Below, one piece after another: positions 51,392 to 63,059 of a DNA stretch of 64,000 bases. The DNA lies in NCBI RefSeq assembly GCF_900187385.1, contig NZ_FYEY01000001.1, positions 3,100,001 through 3,164,000 of the forward strand, given 5' to 3'. Every line of letters begins with the position of its first letter. Within the stretch, counting starts at the first letter, position 1. A program made the position numbers and the translations under genes. Under the pieces are notes generated by a model, which had not been told where the DNA came from, made no database searches, and saw only the letters and a program-made list of their open reading frames with translations. Source of the DNA: Streptomyces sp. 2114.4. GTDB taxonomy: Bacteria; Actinomycetota; Actinomycetes; Streptomycetales; Streptomycetaceae.

Positions 51392-52246
51392 ATGCCGAAC
51401 ACCCATCGCCACCCTCCCGACTACGAGGCGTTACGCCCCCAAGCCATCGCCCTGCGCCGCGCCGGCCTCAGCCGCCGCCAGATCCGCGACCGCCTCCACG
51501 TCCACAACAACGACATCCTCAACCGCCTCCTCGACGGCACCCCCGCCCCCGACTGGACCCGCCGCCCGAACGCCAAGGACGACCTCCGCGAACGGGCCCG
51601 CGAGCTACGGAAGGAGGGCAGGACCTACGACGAGATCCAGGTCGAACTGGGCTGCTCGAAGAGTTCGATCTCACTGTGGGTACGGGACCTGCCGAAACCG
51701 CCGCCCCGCACCCCCGAAGAGGCCTCGGCCATCGCCCGCCGCGGCTGGGAGGCGACACTCAAGCGGCGCGAGGAGGAGCGGCAGCGGACGAAACAGGCCG
51801 CGACCCGCGAGATCGGCGAGCTCACCGACCGGGAGCTCTTCCTGATCGGCGTCGGCCTGTACTGGTCCGAGGGCAGCAAGAGCAAGCCGTACCGCCTCAG
51901 CGAACGTGCCATCTTCATCAACAGCGACCCCGACATGATCCGGGTCTACCTCGCATGGCTCCGCCTGCTGGGCGTGAACGATGAGCGGCTGCGCTTCTAC
52001 GTACACATCCACGAGTCGGCTGACACAGGGGCCGCGGAGCGCTTCTGGGCCGGCATCACGGGCGCCGAGCCGCCGGCCTTCGGCAAGACCACACTCAAGC
52101 GGCACAACCCCAAGACGGTCCGCAAGAACGTCGGGGAGAACTACCACGGCTGCCTGATGATCCATGTTTCGCAAAGCGCGGAGCTATACCGTCGCATCGA
52201 AGGCTGGTGGTACGGCATAGTGTTGGGTGCCGAGCGATCAGCCTGA
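51392..52246 (+). CDS. HTH plus LAGLIDADG-like protein with a TTA codon (284 aa)
   Basis: Two helix-turn-helix-like segments (residues about 20-48, [18 protein letters not shown]; and 66-98, ELRKEGRTYDEIQVELGCSK) precede a C-terminal half. In that half, LFLIGVGLYWSEGSKSK and FINSDPDMIRVYLAWLRLLG look like a LAGLIDADG-type fold reused in regulators or endonucleases. Codon 14 (51431-51433) is TTA, so translation should need bldA. tRNA-Gln lies 30 bp downstream. Function is unknown: a regulator or a domesticated homing-endonuclease relative are both possible. ATG 51392 lacks a strong ribosome-binding site. Confidence 0.75.
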   Translation: MPNTHRHPPDYEALRPQAIALRRAGLSRRQIRDRLHVHNNDILNRLLDGTPAPDWTRRPNAKDDLRERARELRKEGRTYDEIQVELGCSKSSISLWVRDLPKPPPRTPEEASAIARRGWEATLKRREEERQRTKQAATREIGELTDRELFLIGVGLYWSEGSKSKPYRLSERAIFINSDPDMIRVYLAWLRLLGVNDERLRFYVHIHESADTGAAERFWAGITGAEPPAFGKTTLKRHNPKTVRKNVGENYHGCLMIHVSQSAELYRRIEGWWYGIVLGAERSA

Positions 52247-52275
52247 CGGAATGTCCGGTTTAACCCGCTCTATCA

Positions 52276-52347
52276 TCCCCCGTGGTGTAATGGGCAACAC
52301 TGTCGGTTTTGGTCCGACCATTAGAGGTTCGAGTCCTCTCGGGGGAG
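52276..52347 (+). tRNA. tRNA-Gln, anticodon UUG
   Basis: A 72-nt cloverleaf: acceptor TCCCCCG paired with CGGGGGA, anticodon arm GTCGG-TTTTGGT-CCGAC giving anticodon TTG, and T arm AGAGG-TTCGAGT-CCTCT. CCA is not encoded. It reads CAA codons. A 10-bp hairpin terminator follows at 52371-52398. Confidence 0.95.
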
Positions 52348-52370
52348 CCTCGATCGAATGGGCAATTTTC

Positions 52371-52398
52371 CGGGTCCTGACCACCAAGTCAGGACCCG
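52371..52398 (+). terminator. Terminator after tRNA-Gln
   Basis: CGGGTCCTGA and its exact complement flank an 8-nt loop, 24 nt after the tRNA 3' end and before glmU. Confidence 0.75.
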
Positions 52399-52479
52399 CC
52401 CGCGTTTCGGCTGCTATACGCACCGGTATCCTTCGGGTGACCACCACCCGAAGTAGCCAAGAAGCCGAAGGGCATCCCC

Positions 52480-53937
52480 GTGAGCGCCAACCGCCCGGCA
52501 GCCGTCGTCGTTCTCGCAGCGGGTGAGGGCACCCGCATGAAGTCGGCGACCCCCAAGGTCCTGCACGCCCTCTGCGGCCGCTCCCTCGTCGGACATGTCG
52601 TCGCCGCCTCCCGAGAGCTGGATCCCGAGCATCTCGTCGTGGTCGTCGGCCATGCCCGTGAGCAGGTGCAGGCGCATCTGGCCGAGGTCGACCCGGCCGC
52701 CCGCACCGCCGTGCAGCACGAGCAGAAGGGCACCGGCCACGCGGTCCGTACCGCCCTGGAAGAGCTGAGCAACAGCGGTGTCGCCCTCGACGGCACCGTC
52801 ATCGTCGTCTGCGGCGACACCCCGCTGCTGACCGGCGAGACCCTGCGGCTGCTCGGCGACACCCATGCGGCGGACGGCAATGCCGTGACCGTGCTGTCCG
52901 CCGAGGTCCCGGACTCCACCGGCTACGGGCGCATCGTGCGCGAGGCGGGTACCGGCGCGGTGACCGCGATCGTCGAGCACAAGGACGCCACCGCGGGCCA
53001 GCGCGCGATCCGGGAGATCAACTCGGGGGTTTTCGCCTTTGACGCGCAGCTCCTGGTGGACGCGCTCGGCAAGGTCCGTACGGACAACAGCCAGGGCGAG
53101 GAGTACCTGACCGACGTGCTGGGGATCGTGCGGGAGGCGGGGCACCGGGTCGGTGCGGCGGTGTCCGCCGACCACCGGGAGATCCTGGGGATCAACAACC
53201 GGGTGCAGCTGGCGCAGGCGCGGCGGCTGCTGAACGACCGGCTGCTGGAGCGGGCGATGCTGGCAGGTGTGACGGTGGTGGATCCGGCGTCGACGTGGGT
53301 GGATGTGTCGGTGACGTTCGAGCCGGACGCGACGGTGCACCCGTTCACGGAGCTGCGGGGTGCCACGCATGTCGCCACGGGCGCCGAGGTGGGTCCGCAG
53401 TCCCGGCTGACGGACACGTCGGTGGGCGCGGGCGCGGTGGCGTCGTTCACGGTGGCCGAGGGTGCGCGGATCGGTGAGGGTGCGAGTGTCGGCCCGTATG
53501 CGTATCTGCGGCCGGGGACGGATCTGGGTCCGAAGGCGAAGGCCGGCACGTATGTGGAGATGAAGAACGCGTCGATCGGCGAGGGCACGAAGGTGCCGCA
53601 TCTTTCGTATGTGGGAGATGCGACGATCGGTGAGTTCACCAATATCGGTGCGGCGAGTGTCTTTGTGAACTACGACGGTGAGGCAAAACACCACACGACG
53701 GTCGGGTCGCATTGCAAGACGGGGTCGGACAACATGTTTGTGGCTCCGGTCACGGTCGGGGACGGCGCTTATACGGCGGCGGGCTCGGTCATCACCAAGG
53801 ATGTGCCCCCGGGTTCGCTGGCGGTCGCGCGTGGCCAGCAGCGGAATATCGAGGGTTGGGTCGCGCGGAAGCGGCCCGGAAGCGCCGCCGCGCAGGCGGC
53901 TTCGGCTGCTCGCCAGGATGCCGAGGGCGAGCGGTGA
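52480..53937 (+). CDS. glmU: Bifunctional UDP-GlcNAc pyrophosphorylase / GlcN-1-P acetyltransferase GlmU (485 aa)
   Basis: Makes UDP-N-acetylglucosamine for peptidoglycan. The N-terminal uridyltransferase has AAVVVLAAGEGTRMKS and the GTGHAV loop. The C-terminal left-handed beta helix carries hexapeptide repeats (ASIGEGTKVPHLSYVGDATI) and ends with KDVPPGSLAVARGQQRNIEG. Normal length for the enzyme plus a short Ala/Arg tail. GTG 52480 with GAAGGG upstream. prs follows after 70 nt, a conserved order in actinobacteria. Confidence 0.97.
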   Translation: MSANRPAAVVVLAAGEGTRMKSATPKVLHALCGRSLVGHVVAASRELDPEHLVVVVGHAREQVQAHLAEVDPAARTAVQHEQKGTGHAVRTALEELSNSGVALDGTVIVVCGDTPLLTGETLRLLGDTHAADGNAVTVLSAEVPDSTGYGRIVREAGTGAVTAIVEHKDATAGQRAIREINSGVFAFDAQLLVDALGKVRTDNSQGEEYLTDVLGIVREAGHRVGAAVSADHREILGINNRVQLAQARRLLNDRLLERAMLAGVTVVDPASTWVDVSVTFEPDATVHPFTELRGATHVATGAEVGPQSRLTDTSVGAGAVASFTVAEGARIGEGASVGPYAYLRPGTDLGPKAKAGTYVEMKNASIGEGTKVPHLSYVGDATIGEFTNIGAASVFVNYDGEAKHHTTVGSHCKTGSDNMFVAPVTVGDGAYTAAGSVITKDVPPGSLAVARGQQRNIEGWVARKRPGSAAAQAASAARQDAEGER

Positions 53938-54010
53938 CCGTGCAAGAGGTGCGCCGTGCGGGGCGTACCTTTGTTGAGCGCACGCAAACTGTGATTCGAG
54001 GAGATTTGCT

Positions 54011-54985
54011 GTGACCGGGATCAAGACGACCGGCGAGAAGAAGCTGATGCTCTTCTCCGGCCGCGCCCACCCCGAGCTTGCCGAGGAGGTCGCGCACCAG
54101 CTGGGTGTGGGCCTGGTCCCGACGAAGGCTTTCGACTTCGCCAATGGTGAGATCTATGTCCGCTATCAGGAGTCGGCGCGTGGCGCGGACTGCTTTTTGA
54201 TTCAGAGCCACACGGCTCCGATCAATAAGTGGATCATGGAACAGCTCATCATGATCGACGCGCTGAAGCGGGCTTCGGCCCGGAGCATCACGGTGATCGT
54301 TCCGTTCTACGGCTATGCGCGGCAGGACAAGAAGCACCGTGGCCGTGAGCCGATTTCGGCGCGGCTGATCGCGGATTTGATGGCGACCGCGGGTGCGGAC
54401 CGTGTGGTGACCGTGGATCTGCACACGGACCAGATCATGGGCTTCTTCGACGGCCCGGTGGATCACCTTTTCGCGCTGCCGGTCCTTGCGGACTACGTGG
54501 GCGCGAAGGTGGACCGCGACAAGCTGACGGTGGTCTCGCCGGACGCCGGCCGGGTGCGGGTCGCGGACCGCTGGTGCGACCGCCTCGGTGCGCCGCTGGC
54601 GATCGTCCACAAGCGGCGTGACAAGGACGTGGCGAACCAGGTCACCGTGCATGAGGTCGTCGGCGATGTGAAGGACCGGGTGTGTGTCCTGGTCGACGAC
54701 ATGATCGACACCGGTGGCACGATCTGTGCGGCGGCGGATGCGCTGTTCGCGAATGGTGCGTCGGATGTGATCGTGACGGCGACGCACGGTGTGCTGTCGG
54801 GTCCGGCGGCGGACCGGCTGAAGAATTCGAAGGTGAGCGAGTTCGTGTTCACGAATACGCTGCCGACGCCTTCGGAGCTGGAGCTGGACAAGATCACGGT
54901 GCTGTCGATGGCGCCGACGATCGCCCGCGCGATCCGTGAGGTGTTCGAGGACGGCTCGGTGACGAGCCTCTTCGAGGAGCAGTGA
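54011..54985 (+). CDS. prs: Ribose-phosphate pyrophosphokinase (324 aa)
   Basis: Makes PRPP from ribose-5-phosphate and ATP for nucleotide, His and Trp synthesis. KLMLFSGRAHPELAEEVA, FANGEIYVRYQESARG, flexible-loop region YGYARQDKKHRGREPIS, RVVTVDLHTDQIMGFF and the PRPP-binding loop VLVDDMIDTGGTI are all standard. GTG 54011 has CGAGGAG upstream. Downstream of glmU and upstream of rplY. Confidence 0.97.
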   Translation: MTGIKTTGEKKLMLFSGRAHPELAEEVAHQLGVGLVPTKAFDFANGEIYVRYQESARGADCFLIQSHTAPINKWIMEQLIMIDALKRASARSITVIVPFYGYARQDKKHRGREPISARLIADLMATAGADRVVTVDLHTDQIMGFFDGPVDHLFALPVLADYVGAKVDRDKLTVVSPDAGRVRVADRWCDRLGAPLAIVHKRRDKDVANQVTVHEVVGDVKDRVCVLVDDMIDTGGTICAAADALFANGASDVIVTATHGVLSGPAADRLKNSKVSEFVFTNTLPTPSELELDKITVLSMAPTIARAIREVFEDGSVTSLFEEQ

Positions 54986-55032
54986 GCGCAGGCTCCGGGC
55001 GGGCCTGTGAGCCGGCCCGGGGCTGATCGACT

Positions 55033-55060
55033 TTGGGGCGGCCTTCCGGCCGGGTAGACT
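55033..55060 (+). promoter_or_regulatory. Candidate promoter of rplY
   Basis: TTGGGG at 55033-55038 and TAGACT at 55055-55060 are separated by 16 bp. They overlap a long inverted repeat, GGGCGGCCT at 55036-55044 with AGGCCGCCC at 55082-55090 followed by TTTTG, which might instead be a terminator or attenuator. Confidence 0.4.
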
Positions 55061-55191
55061 CATCGAGTTGCTCGGCGAGGGAGGCCGCCCTTTTGTGGTG
55101 GCTGTCCGTTATCGACGCGCTCTTCGTAGCAGGTCTGTCGTGGGCCGGGTAACGCCCACCAGATGTTTTCTGCAATACGAGGAGTGCCGTT

Positions 55192-55782
55192 ATGGCTGAG
55201 GTCAAGCTCGCCGCCCAGGTTCGTACCGACTTCGGTAAGGGTGCCGCCCGTCGTGCGCGCCGCGCCGACCTGGTTCCGGCTGTCATCTACGGTCACGGTG
55301 CCGAGCCGCAGCACGTGGCGATCAACAACCACGCGCTGATGATGGCGCTGAAGACGCCGAACGCCCTGATCCGTCTGGACTTCGAGGGCAAGACCGAGCT
55401 GGTCATCCCCAAGGCCGTGCAGCGTGAGGCGATCCGCCAGTTCCTGGTGCACGTGGACTTCCTGGCCGTGAAGAAGGGCGAGAAGGTCTCCGTCGAGATT
55501 CCGATCCACGTCGAGGGCGACCTGGCGCCGGGCCAGCTCGTGCTGGAGCACGTGCTGAACGCGCTGCCGATCGAGGCCGAGGCCACCCACATCCCGGAGT
55601 CGGTCACGATTTCCGTCCAGGGCCTGGACGCGGGCGCTTCGGTGCTGGCCAAGGACGTCACGCTGCCGTCGGGTTCGGCGCTGGCCGTGGACGAGGACGC
55701 GGTCGTGCTGCAGGTTGTCGCGGCGCAGGCCGAGGCTCCGGCCGAGGAGGCCGAGGGCGAGGGCGAAGGCGCCGAGGCCTGA
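55192..55782 (+). CDS. rplY: 50S ribosomal protein L25/Ctc (196 aa)
   Basis: Binds 5S rRNA. The N-terminal L25 domain (VKLAAQVRTDFGKGAARRAR, VPAVIYGHGAEPQHV) is followed by the beta-domain of the longer general-stress (Ctc/TL5) type (VEIPIHVEGDLAPGQLVLEH, VTISVQGLDAGASVLAKDV). It ends in an acidic Glu/Ala tail. Length fits the Ctc subgroup. It sits between prs and pth as in most actinobacteria. Confidence 0.95.
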   Translation: MAEVKLAAQVRTDFGKGAARRARRADLVPAVIYGHGAEPQHVAINNHALMMALKTPNALIRLDFEGKTELVIPKAVQREAIRQFLVHVDFLAVKKGEKVSVEIPIHVEGDLAPGQLVLEHVLNALPIEAEATHIPESVTISVQGLDAGASVLAKDVTLPSGSALAVDEDAVVLQVVAAQAEAPAEEAEGEGEGAEA

Positions 55783-55926
55783 GTCGTTTTTCGCTGAGGG
55801 GTTTTCTCGGCGAGTGGTCCAGCCGCTGCCGCGCGCCTTGGGGCGCGGGGTGGCGGTTGGCCTGTTTCATGGGCAGTTGCGGTCGGGGCCGGTGCGGGGT
55901 TGCCGGCGGATGTGGGAGTGGCTGAG

Positions 55927-56514
55927 ATGACGGACGCTGATCCGTGGCTGGTGGTGGGGCTGGGTAATCCGGGCCCGGAGTATGCGCGTAATCGCCACAA
56001 TGTGGGTTTCATGGTGGCGGATTTGCTGGCGGAGCGGATGGGGGGCCGTTTCAAGGCGCACAAGGCGCGGGCGCAGGTGGTGGAGGGGCGTTGTGGTGCG
56101 CCAGGTCCGTCGAGTCGCCGTGTCGTGGTGGCGAAGCCGTTGTCGTTCATGAATCTGTCGGGTGGGCCGACGACGGCGTTGCGGGATTTCTACAAGGTGC
56201 CGGTCGGCAACATCATTGCGATTCATGATGAGTTGGATATCGATTACGGTGCGTTGCGGCTGAAGCTGGGTGGCGGTGACAACGGTCACAACGGTCTGAA
56301 GTCGATCACGAAATCGCTGGGTGCGGAGTACCACCGGGTGCGGTTCGGGATCGGGCGTCCGCCGGGCCGTATGCAGGTCGCGGATTTCGTGCTGAAGGAT
56401 TTTTCGTCGGCGGAGCGGCGCGAGCTGGATTATTTCGTGGACCGTGCGGCGGATGCGGTCGAGACGCTGATCGTGGACGGTCTGGAACGGGCGCAGAGTA
56501 CGTACAACTCCTGA
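55927..56514 (+). CDS. pth: Peptidyl-tRNA hydrolase (195 aa)
   Basis: Recycles tRNA from peptidyl-tRNA drop-off. [20 protein letters not shown] with the catalytic His, [29 protein letters not shown] and GHNGLKSI are hallmarks. ATG 55927 begins at MTDADPWL; nine more upstream residues are possible but unconserved. It follows rplY by about 145 nt. Confidence 0.96.
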   Translation: MTDADPWLVVGLGNPGPEYARNRHNVGFMVADLLAERMGGRFKAHKARAQVVEGRCGAPGPSSRRVVVAKPLSFMNLSGGPTTALRDFYKVPVGNIIAIHDELDIDYGALRLKLGGGDNGHNGLKSITKSLGAEYHRVRFGIGRPPGRMQVADFVLKDFSSAERRELDYFVDRAADAVETLIVDGLERAQSTYNS

Positions 56515-56593
56515 ATGGGACAGCGGGGGTCAGGCTCTGACGAACCGTTGTGGGAGGTTGACCGGGTGCGGGTTATGGCCAAGGATCGCCGCC

Positions 56594-57118
56594 ATGCCCC
56601 GAAGCAGTACGCGCACCAAAGCGGTCAGACGGAGTCGTACCCGGCGGGTCGGTGAGAGCGCTTACGGTGCGCTGCTGCTGGCCAGGACCGGGGTGATGGG
56701 TCTGCTGGCGCTGCTCCTGCTGGTGGCGGGGGTGTGGACGTCGTGGCACACGGCGCAGTACGCGATGCTCGTCAAGGCGCGGGAGCGCGGAATGATGACG
56801 GTGTCGTCGTGTGCGGCGGAGCGGTGCACCGGCTCGTATGTGCCGACGGGGGGCGATGGCCGGCCGCGGTCGCGGGTGACGATCGCACAGGCGGCGGCGG
56901 GCGGCAAGGGCGAGCGGGTCGAGGTGACGGTCGAGCCGGGGACGGCGCGTGCGGTGCGGACCGGGGCGGCCGGGATCCTGCATGCGTGGGTGCCGTTCGC
57001 GGGGGCGTTGCTGTTGGCGGCGCTGGTGGTGGCCGGGGGGATGCGGCTGCGCCGTACGGCGTGGGTGATGGGGTTGTTGGGGGCGGTGTTGTTGGGCGCG
57101 GCGTTCGCTGCGCTGTAG
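56594..57118 (+). CDS. Small membrane protein, unknown (174 aa)
   Basis: Basic N-terminus, one helix (GVMGLLALLLLVAGVWTSWH), an extracytoplasmic stretch of about 70 residues with a Cys pair (SSCAAERCTGSYVP), then a second and third helix near the C-terminus. I do not recognise it. AAGGATCGCC precedes ATG 56594. It is probably in the pth transcript and is ended by a 21-bp hairpin. Confidence 0.72.
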   Translation: MPRSSTRTKAVRRSRTRRVGESAYGALLLARTGVMGLLALLLLVAGVWTSWHTAQYAMLVKARERGMMTVSSCAAERCTGSYVPTGGDGRPRSRVTIAQAAAGGKGERVEVTVEPGTARAVRTGAAGILHAWVPFAGALLLAALVVAGGMRLRRTAWVMGLLGAVLLGAAFAAL

Positions 57119-57153
57119 GCGGTAAGCCTGTGGGCGGTACGGCTGTGGGCGGT

Positions 57154-57199
57154 ACGACGGCGGCCCGCCCTCTCGGTGGAGAGGGCGGGCCGCCGTCGT
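57154..57199. terminator. Strong bidirectional terminator (21-bp stem)
   Basis: A perfect 21-bp stem whose left arm runs 57154-57174 and right arm 57179-57199, loop GGTG, sits between the convergent membrane-protein and ppc genes. Confidence 0.9.
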
Positions 57200-57217
57200 G
57201 TGTCCGGCCGGGTGGTG

Positions 57218-59980
<2,763 letters not shown>

Positions 59981-60189
59981 TGGTGCGGCTCCTTGCAGCG
60001 ATCAGGGGCGTCGTACCGCGGCTCATGGGAGAGGTGCCGGCGGCGACGGGTGGGCAGGTCTGATGCGGGCGGGTTGCGGACCGCGCTGTCCGACGTCCCC
60101 AGGATAGGTCTGCCCAGCATCAGCAGATCACACCGTCCGCTGGGTGGGCAGATGCGTCACAGGGGGTAGGTGTGGCGCCTGTCACGGCC

Positions 60190-60217
60190 TTGCCCACGAC
60201 GGTGGCACTGCCATACT
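60190..60217 (+). promoter_or_regulatory. Candidate promoter of the desaturase
   Basis: TTGCCC at 60190-60195 and CATACT at 60212-60217 with a 16-bp spacer; it immediately precedes the palindromes at 60224-60244, so a repressor bound there would cover the start site. Confidence 0.4.
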
Positions 60218-60223
60218 TACGAG

Positions 60224-60244
60224 ACCGTAGGTTACGGTTCCGTA
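60224..60244. promoter_or_regulatory. Overlapping palindromic operator at the desaturase promoter
   Basis: ACCGTA-GGT-TACGGT (60224-60238) is a perfect inverted repeat and overlaps TACGG-TT-CCGTA (60233-60244). They lie just after a candidate -10. The TetR-family gene two genes on is the natural candidate repressor, sensing acyl-CoA or membrane state. Confidence 0.55.
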
Positions 60245-60282
60245 GCCGTAGCCGTGCCCCCGAGCCCCCGACGAGGGACACC

Positions 60283-61296
60283 ATGACCGCTGGTTCCGAA
60301 GCCGTTGAAGATCCCCCGATGCCTGCCGGTTCCTCCGCCGGCCCGGCCGCTGACGCCGCGGCGCCGTCCGCGACGCTGGGTGGCGAGCAGCGCAGGTCGG
60401 TCGAGCAGATCACGCTGCTGCTCTTCATCACCGTCCCGTTCGTGGCGCTGGTCGCCGCGGTCCCGCTGGCCTGGGGCTGGGGGGTGAGCTGGCTGGATCT
60501 GGGGCTGATGGTGGCGATGTACTACATCGGCTGCCACGGCATCACGATCGGCTTCCACCGCTACTTCACGCACGGTTCGTTCAAGGCGAAGCGGCCGCTG
60601 CGGATCGCGCTGGCGATCATGGGCTCGCTGGCGGTGGAGGGGCCGCTGGTGCGCTGGGTGGCGGATCACCGCAAGCACCACAAGTTCTCCGACGCCGAGG
60701 GCGACCCGCACTCCCCGTGGCGCTTCGGCGAGACGGTGCCGGCTCTGATGAAGGGCCTGTGGTGGGCGCACATCGGCTGGATGTTCGACGAGGAGCAGAC
60801 CCCGCAGCAGAAGTACGCACCCGACCTGATCAGGGACGAGGCGATCCGTACGGTCTCCCGCCAGTTCGTCCTGTGGACGACGGTGTCGCTGCTGATCCCG
60901 CCGCTGGTGGGCGGTCTGGCGACCTGGTCCTGGCAGGGCGCGCTGACCGCGTTCTTCTGGGGCTCCCTGGTCCGCGTGGCGCTGCTGCACCACGTCACCT
61001 GGTCGATCAACTCCATCTGCCACGCGGTGGGCAAGCGCCCCTTCAAGTCCCGCGACCGGTCGGGCAACGTCTGGTGGCTGGCCGTCCTGTCCTGCGGTGA
61101 GTCCTGGCACAACCTGCACCACGCGGACCCCACCTGTGCCCGGCACGGGGTGATGAAGGGGCAGCTGGATTCCAGCGCCCGGCTGATCCGCTGGTTCGAG
61201 AAGGCGGGCTGGGCGTACGACGTCCGGTGGCCGGACGCGTCCCGTATCGATGCCCGACGCGCGGAGCCCGCCGCCGGGGGTACGTCCCGGCGGTAG
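60283..61296 (+). CDS. Membrane fatty-acid (acyl-CoA) desaturase (337 aa)
   Basis: Introduces a double bond, probably Delta9, into acyl chains using O2 and a di-iron centre. Three His boxes are present: HRYFTH, HRKHH and HNLHH. Helices flank them (LLLFITVPFVALVAAVPLAW, VSLLIPPLVGGLATWSW). The N-terminal 50 residues are disordered. ATG 60283 has GAGGGACACC upstream; a longer frame overlaps the operator. The TetR gene follows after 22 nt in the same direction. Confidence 0.94.
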   Translation: MTAGSEAVEDPPMPAGSSAGPAADAAAPSATLGGEQRRSVEQITLLLFITVPFVALVAAVPLAWGWGVSWLDLGLMVAMYYIGCHGITIGFHRYFTHGSFKAKRPLRIALAIMGSLAVEGPLVRWVADHRKHHKFSDAEGDPHSPWRFGETVPALMKGLWWAHIGWMFDEEQTPQQKYAPDLIRDEAIRTVSRQFVLWTTVSLLIPPLVGGLATWSWQGALTAFFWGSLVRVALLHHVTWSINSICHAVGKRPFKSRDRSGNVWWLAVLSCGESWHNLHHADPTCARHGVMKGQLDSSARLIRWFEKAGWAYDVRWPDASRIDARRAEPAAGGTSRR

Positions 61297-61318
61297 ACGG
61301 GGAAGGCATGATTGACGG

Positions 61319-62005
61319 GTGGCGATCGACAGCAGCAGCGCGAGCAACAGCAAGGGCAAGCCCTCCCCGGCCGCGGGCACGCGGCGGGCCCGCCGGGTCC
61401 GGATGACCGGTGCGGAGCGCCGGGAGCAGCTGCTGGACATCGGTCGCACGCTCTTTGCCGAGCGGGGCTACGAGGGCACCTCGGTGGAGGAGATCGCGGC
61501 GAAGGCCGGGGTCTCCAAGCCGGTGGTCTACGAGCACTTCGGCGGCAAGGAGGGCCTGTACGCAGTGGTCGTGGACCGCGAGATGCGGCAGCTGCTGGAC
61601 ATGGTGACCGGCGCACTGACCGCCGGCCACCCCCGCGAACTCCTCGAACAGGCGGCGTTCGCGCTGCTCGATTACATCGAGACCTTCACCGACGGCTTCC
61701 GCATCCTGGTCCGCGATTCCCCGGTGGCCCAGTCCACAGGCACGTTCGCCTCCCTCATCAGCGATATCGCCACCCAGGTCGAGGACATCCTGGGCCTGGA
61801 ATTCAAGGCCCGCGGCTTTGACCCGAAGCTGGCCCCGCTCTACGCCCAGGCCCTGGTCGGCATGGTCGCGCTGACCGGCCAGTGGTGGGTGGACACCCGC
61901 AAGCCGAAGAAGGCCGAGGTGGCGGCCCATCTGGTGAACCTGGCCTGGCACGGCCTGGGCAACCTGGAGGCGAGGCCTCGGTTGATAGGGCATCGGAAGA
62001 ACTGA
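61319..62005 (+). CDS. TetR/AcrR-family regulator (228 aa)
   Basis: N-terminal HTH (RREQLLDIGRTLFAERGYEG, VEEIAAKAGVSKPVVYEHF) with a 28-residue basic/Ser extension before it and a helical ligand domain after. It directly follows the desaturase gene, so it is likely its own operon's repressor, acting on the palindromes at 60224-60244. GTG 61319 with GGAAGG about 12 nt upstream. Ligand not deducible. Confidence 0.92.
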   Translation: MAIDSSSASNSKGKPSPAAGTRRARRVRMTGAERREQLLDIGRTLFAERGYEGTSVEEIAAKAGVSKPVVYEHFGGKEGLYAVVVDREMRQLLDMVTGALTAGHPRELLEQAAFALLDYIETFTDGFRILVRDSPVAQSTGTFASLISDIATQVEDILGLEFKARGFDPKLAPLYAQALVGMVALTGQWWVDTRKPKKAEVAAHLVNLAWHGLGNLEARPRLIGHRKN

Positions 62006-62158
62006 GGGGCGGGGAGGGGGCGGGGGCTGTCGGGGGCTGGACCCTCGGGGGTGGCGCCTCACGGGCGGCCCGCCGGGTGATCGTTGTCTGACACACTGGT
62101 CGGCCGTCGTCATGTACCGCGTCTGTCGAGGCGATCCGGAACGGGAGCAACGAGCCGA

Positions 62159-62797
62159 ATGTCCGAGATAACGTTCTGCCTTTCGCAGGAAGAATTTGCG
62201 CAGCAATTCACCGCACTTCCCGGACACGAGGCATGGGGGGCTCTCCAAACGGGAAATGGGCGGATTGCCGCCGAATCGCCCCTGGCCCGGGTTCACCGCC
62301 AGGGCGGCAGTGACGACCGCGCGCCGGCCTTCACCCTCACGGCGGGGACGGAGCCCTCCCACACCCTGTGCACCGTCGCCCCCGAGGCCGGCGCCACCGG
62401 ATCGGGTACCGCTTACGCGGTGCATGACGGAACCGGCCACCTCATCGGCCGGATCGTCCACGCGCGTTCCCCGCTGGGGATTCGCCAGGCATGGCGCATC
62501 GAGGACACGGTCCAGCAGTGCAGCGCGGTCGCCTACAAGGGAAATATCCGTGGCTGGATCGCATACTGGGCGGTCTCGCCGTTCTGGGTCATTCTGGCGC
62601 TGATCCACCTTCTCAACGGCGACCTGCAGCCGGGCCGATCAGTGTGGCGCAAGCCCTACCGCGCCCGCTGGCGCATGCTCACCGGCGGCGGACCGAAGAA
62701 GGCCGCTCTCGACTTCAACACCGGCCGGTACCGCGCGGACCCCGGCCTGCTGAATGTGCATCTCCTCTATGCGCAGGCCGCGCTGTACGGCGCGTAA
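62159..62797 (+). CDS. Unknown protein, possibly scramblase/LURP-like fold (212 aa)
   Basis: Not recognised with certainty. Pattern AYAVHDGTGHLIGRIVHARS, in which a strand-turn-strand repeats, weakly recalls phospholipid-scramblase/Tubby-like beta folds. A hydrophobic segment (AYWAVSPFWVILALIHLLNG) could be buried or membrane-associated. ATG 62159 has GGGAG at a rather long distance. The region before it is G-rich. Upstream of the WXG100-like gene but with about 260 bp between. Confidence 0.65.
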   Translation: MSEITFCLSQEEFAQQFTALPGHEAWGALQTGNGRIAAESPLARVHRQGGSDDRAPAFTLTAGTEPSHTLCTVAPEAGATGSGTAYAVHDGTGHLIGRIVHARSPLGIRQAWRIEDTVQQCSAVAYKGNIRGWIAYWAVSPFWVILALIHLLNGDLQPGRSVWRKPYRARWRMLTGGGPKKAALDFNTGRYRADPGLLNVHLLYAQAALYGA

Positions 62798-62964
62798 CGC
62801 CGGGCCTGGACGCCGCTCTCCCTTTCACGGATCGCCGCCGCACAGTCCGCCCTCATCCGGGCATTCGATATCTAGCGACATATCCGGCATACCCCACAGT
62901 GTGTTTCTTCATGCATTTTTGTCATGCCACCCCGCTGCACATTCCCCCTCCTTTAACCCTGTAC

Positions 62965-62994
62965 TTTCACCCTGTCGGGCGGTCACGGTACGGT
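62965..62994 (+). promoter_or_regulatory. Candidate promoter of the ESX-type genes
   Basis: TTTCAC at 62965-62970 and TACGGT at 62989-62994 with an 18-bp spacer, 65 nt upstream of the WXG100-like start. Confidence 0.35.
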
Positions 62995-63059
62995 AAGCAA
63001 AGGTGCCGATCAGGGATCGTCGCACCCAAGAAATAGCTGAGCGATGGGGGAATCGCGCC

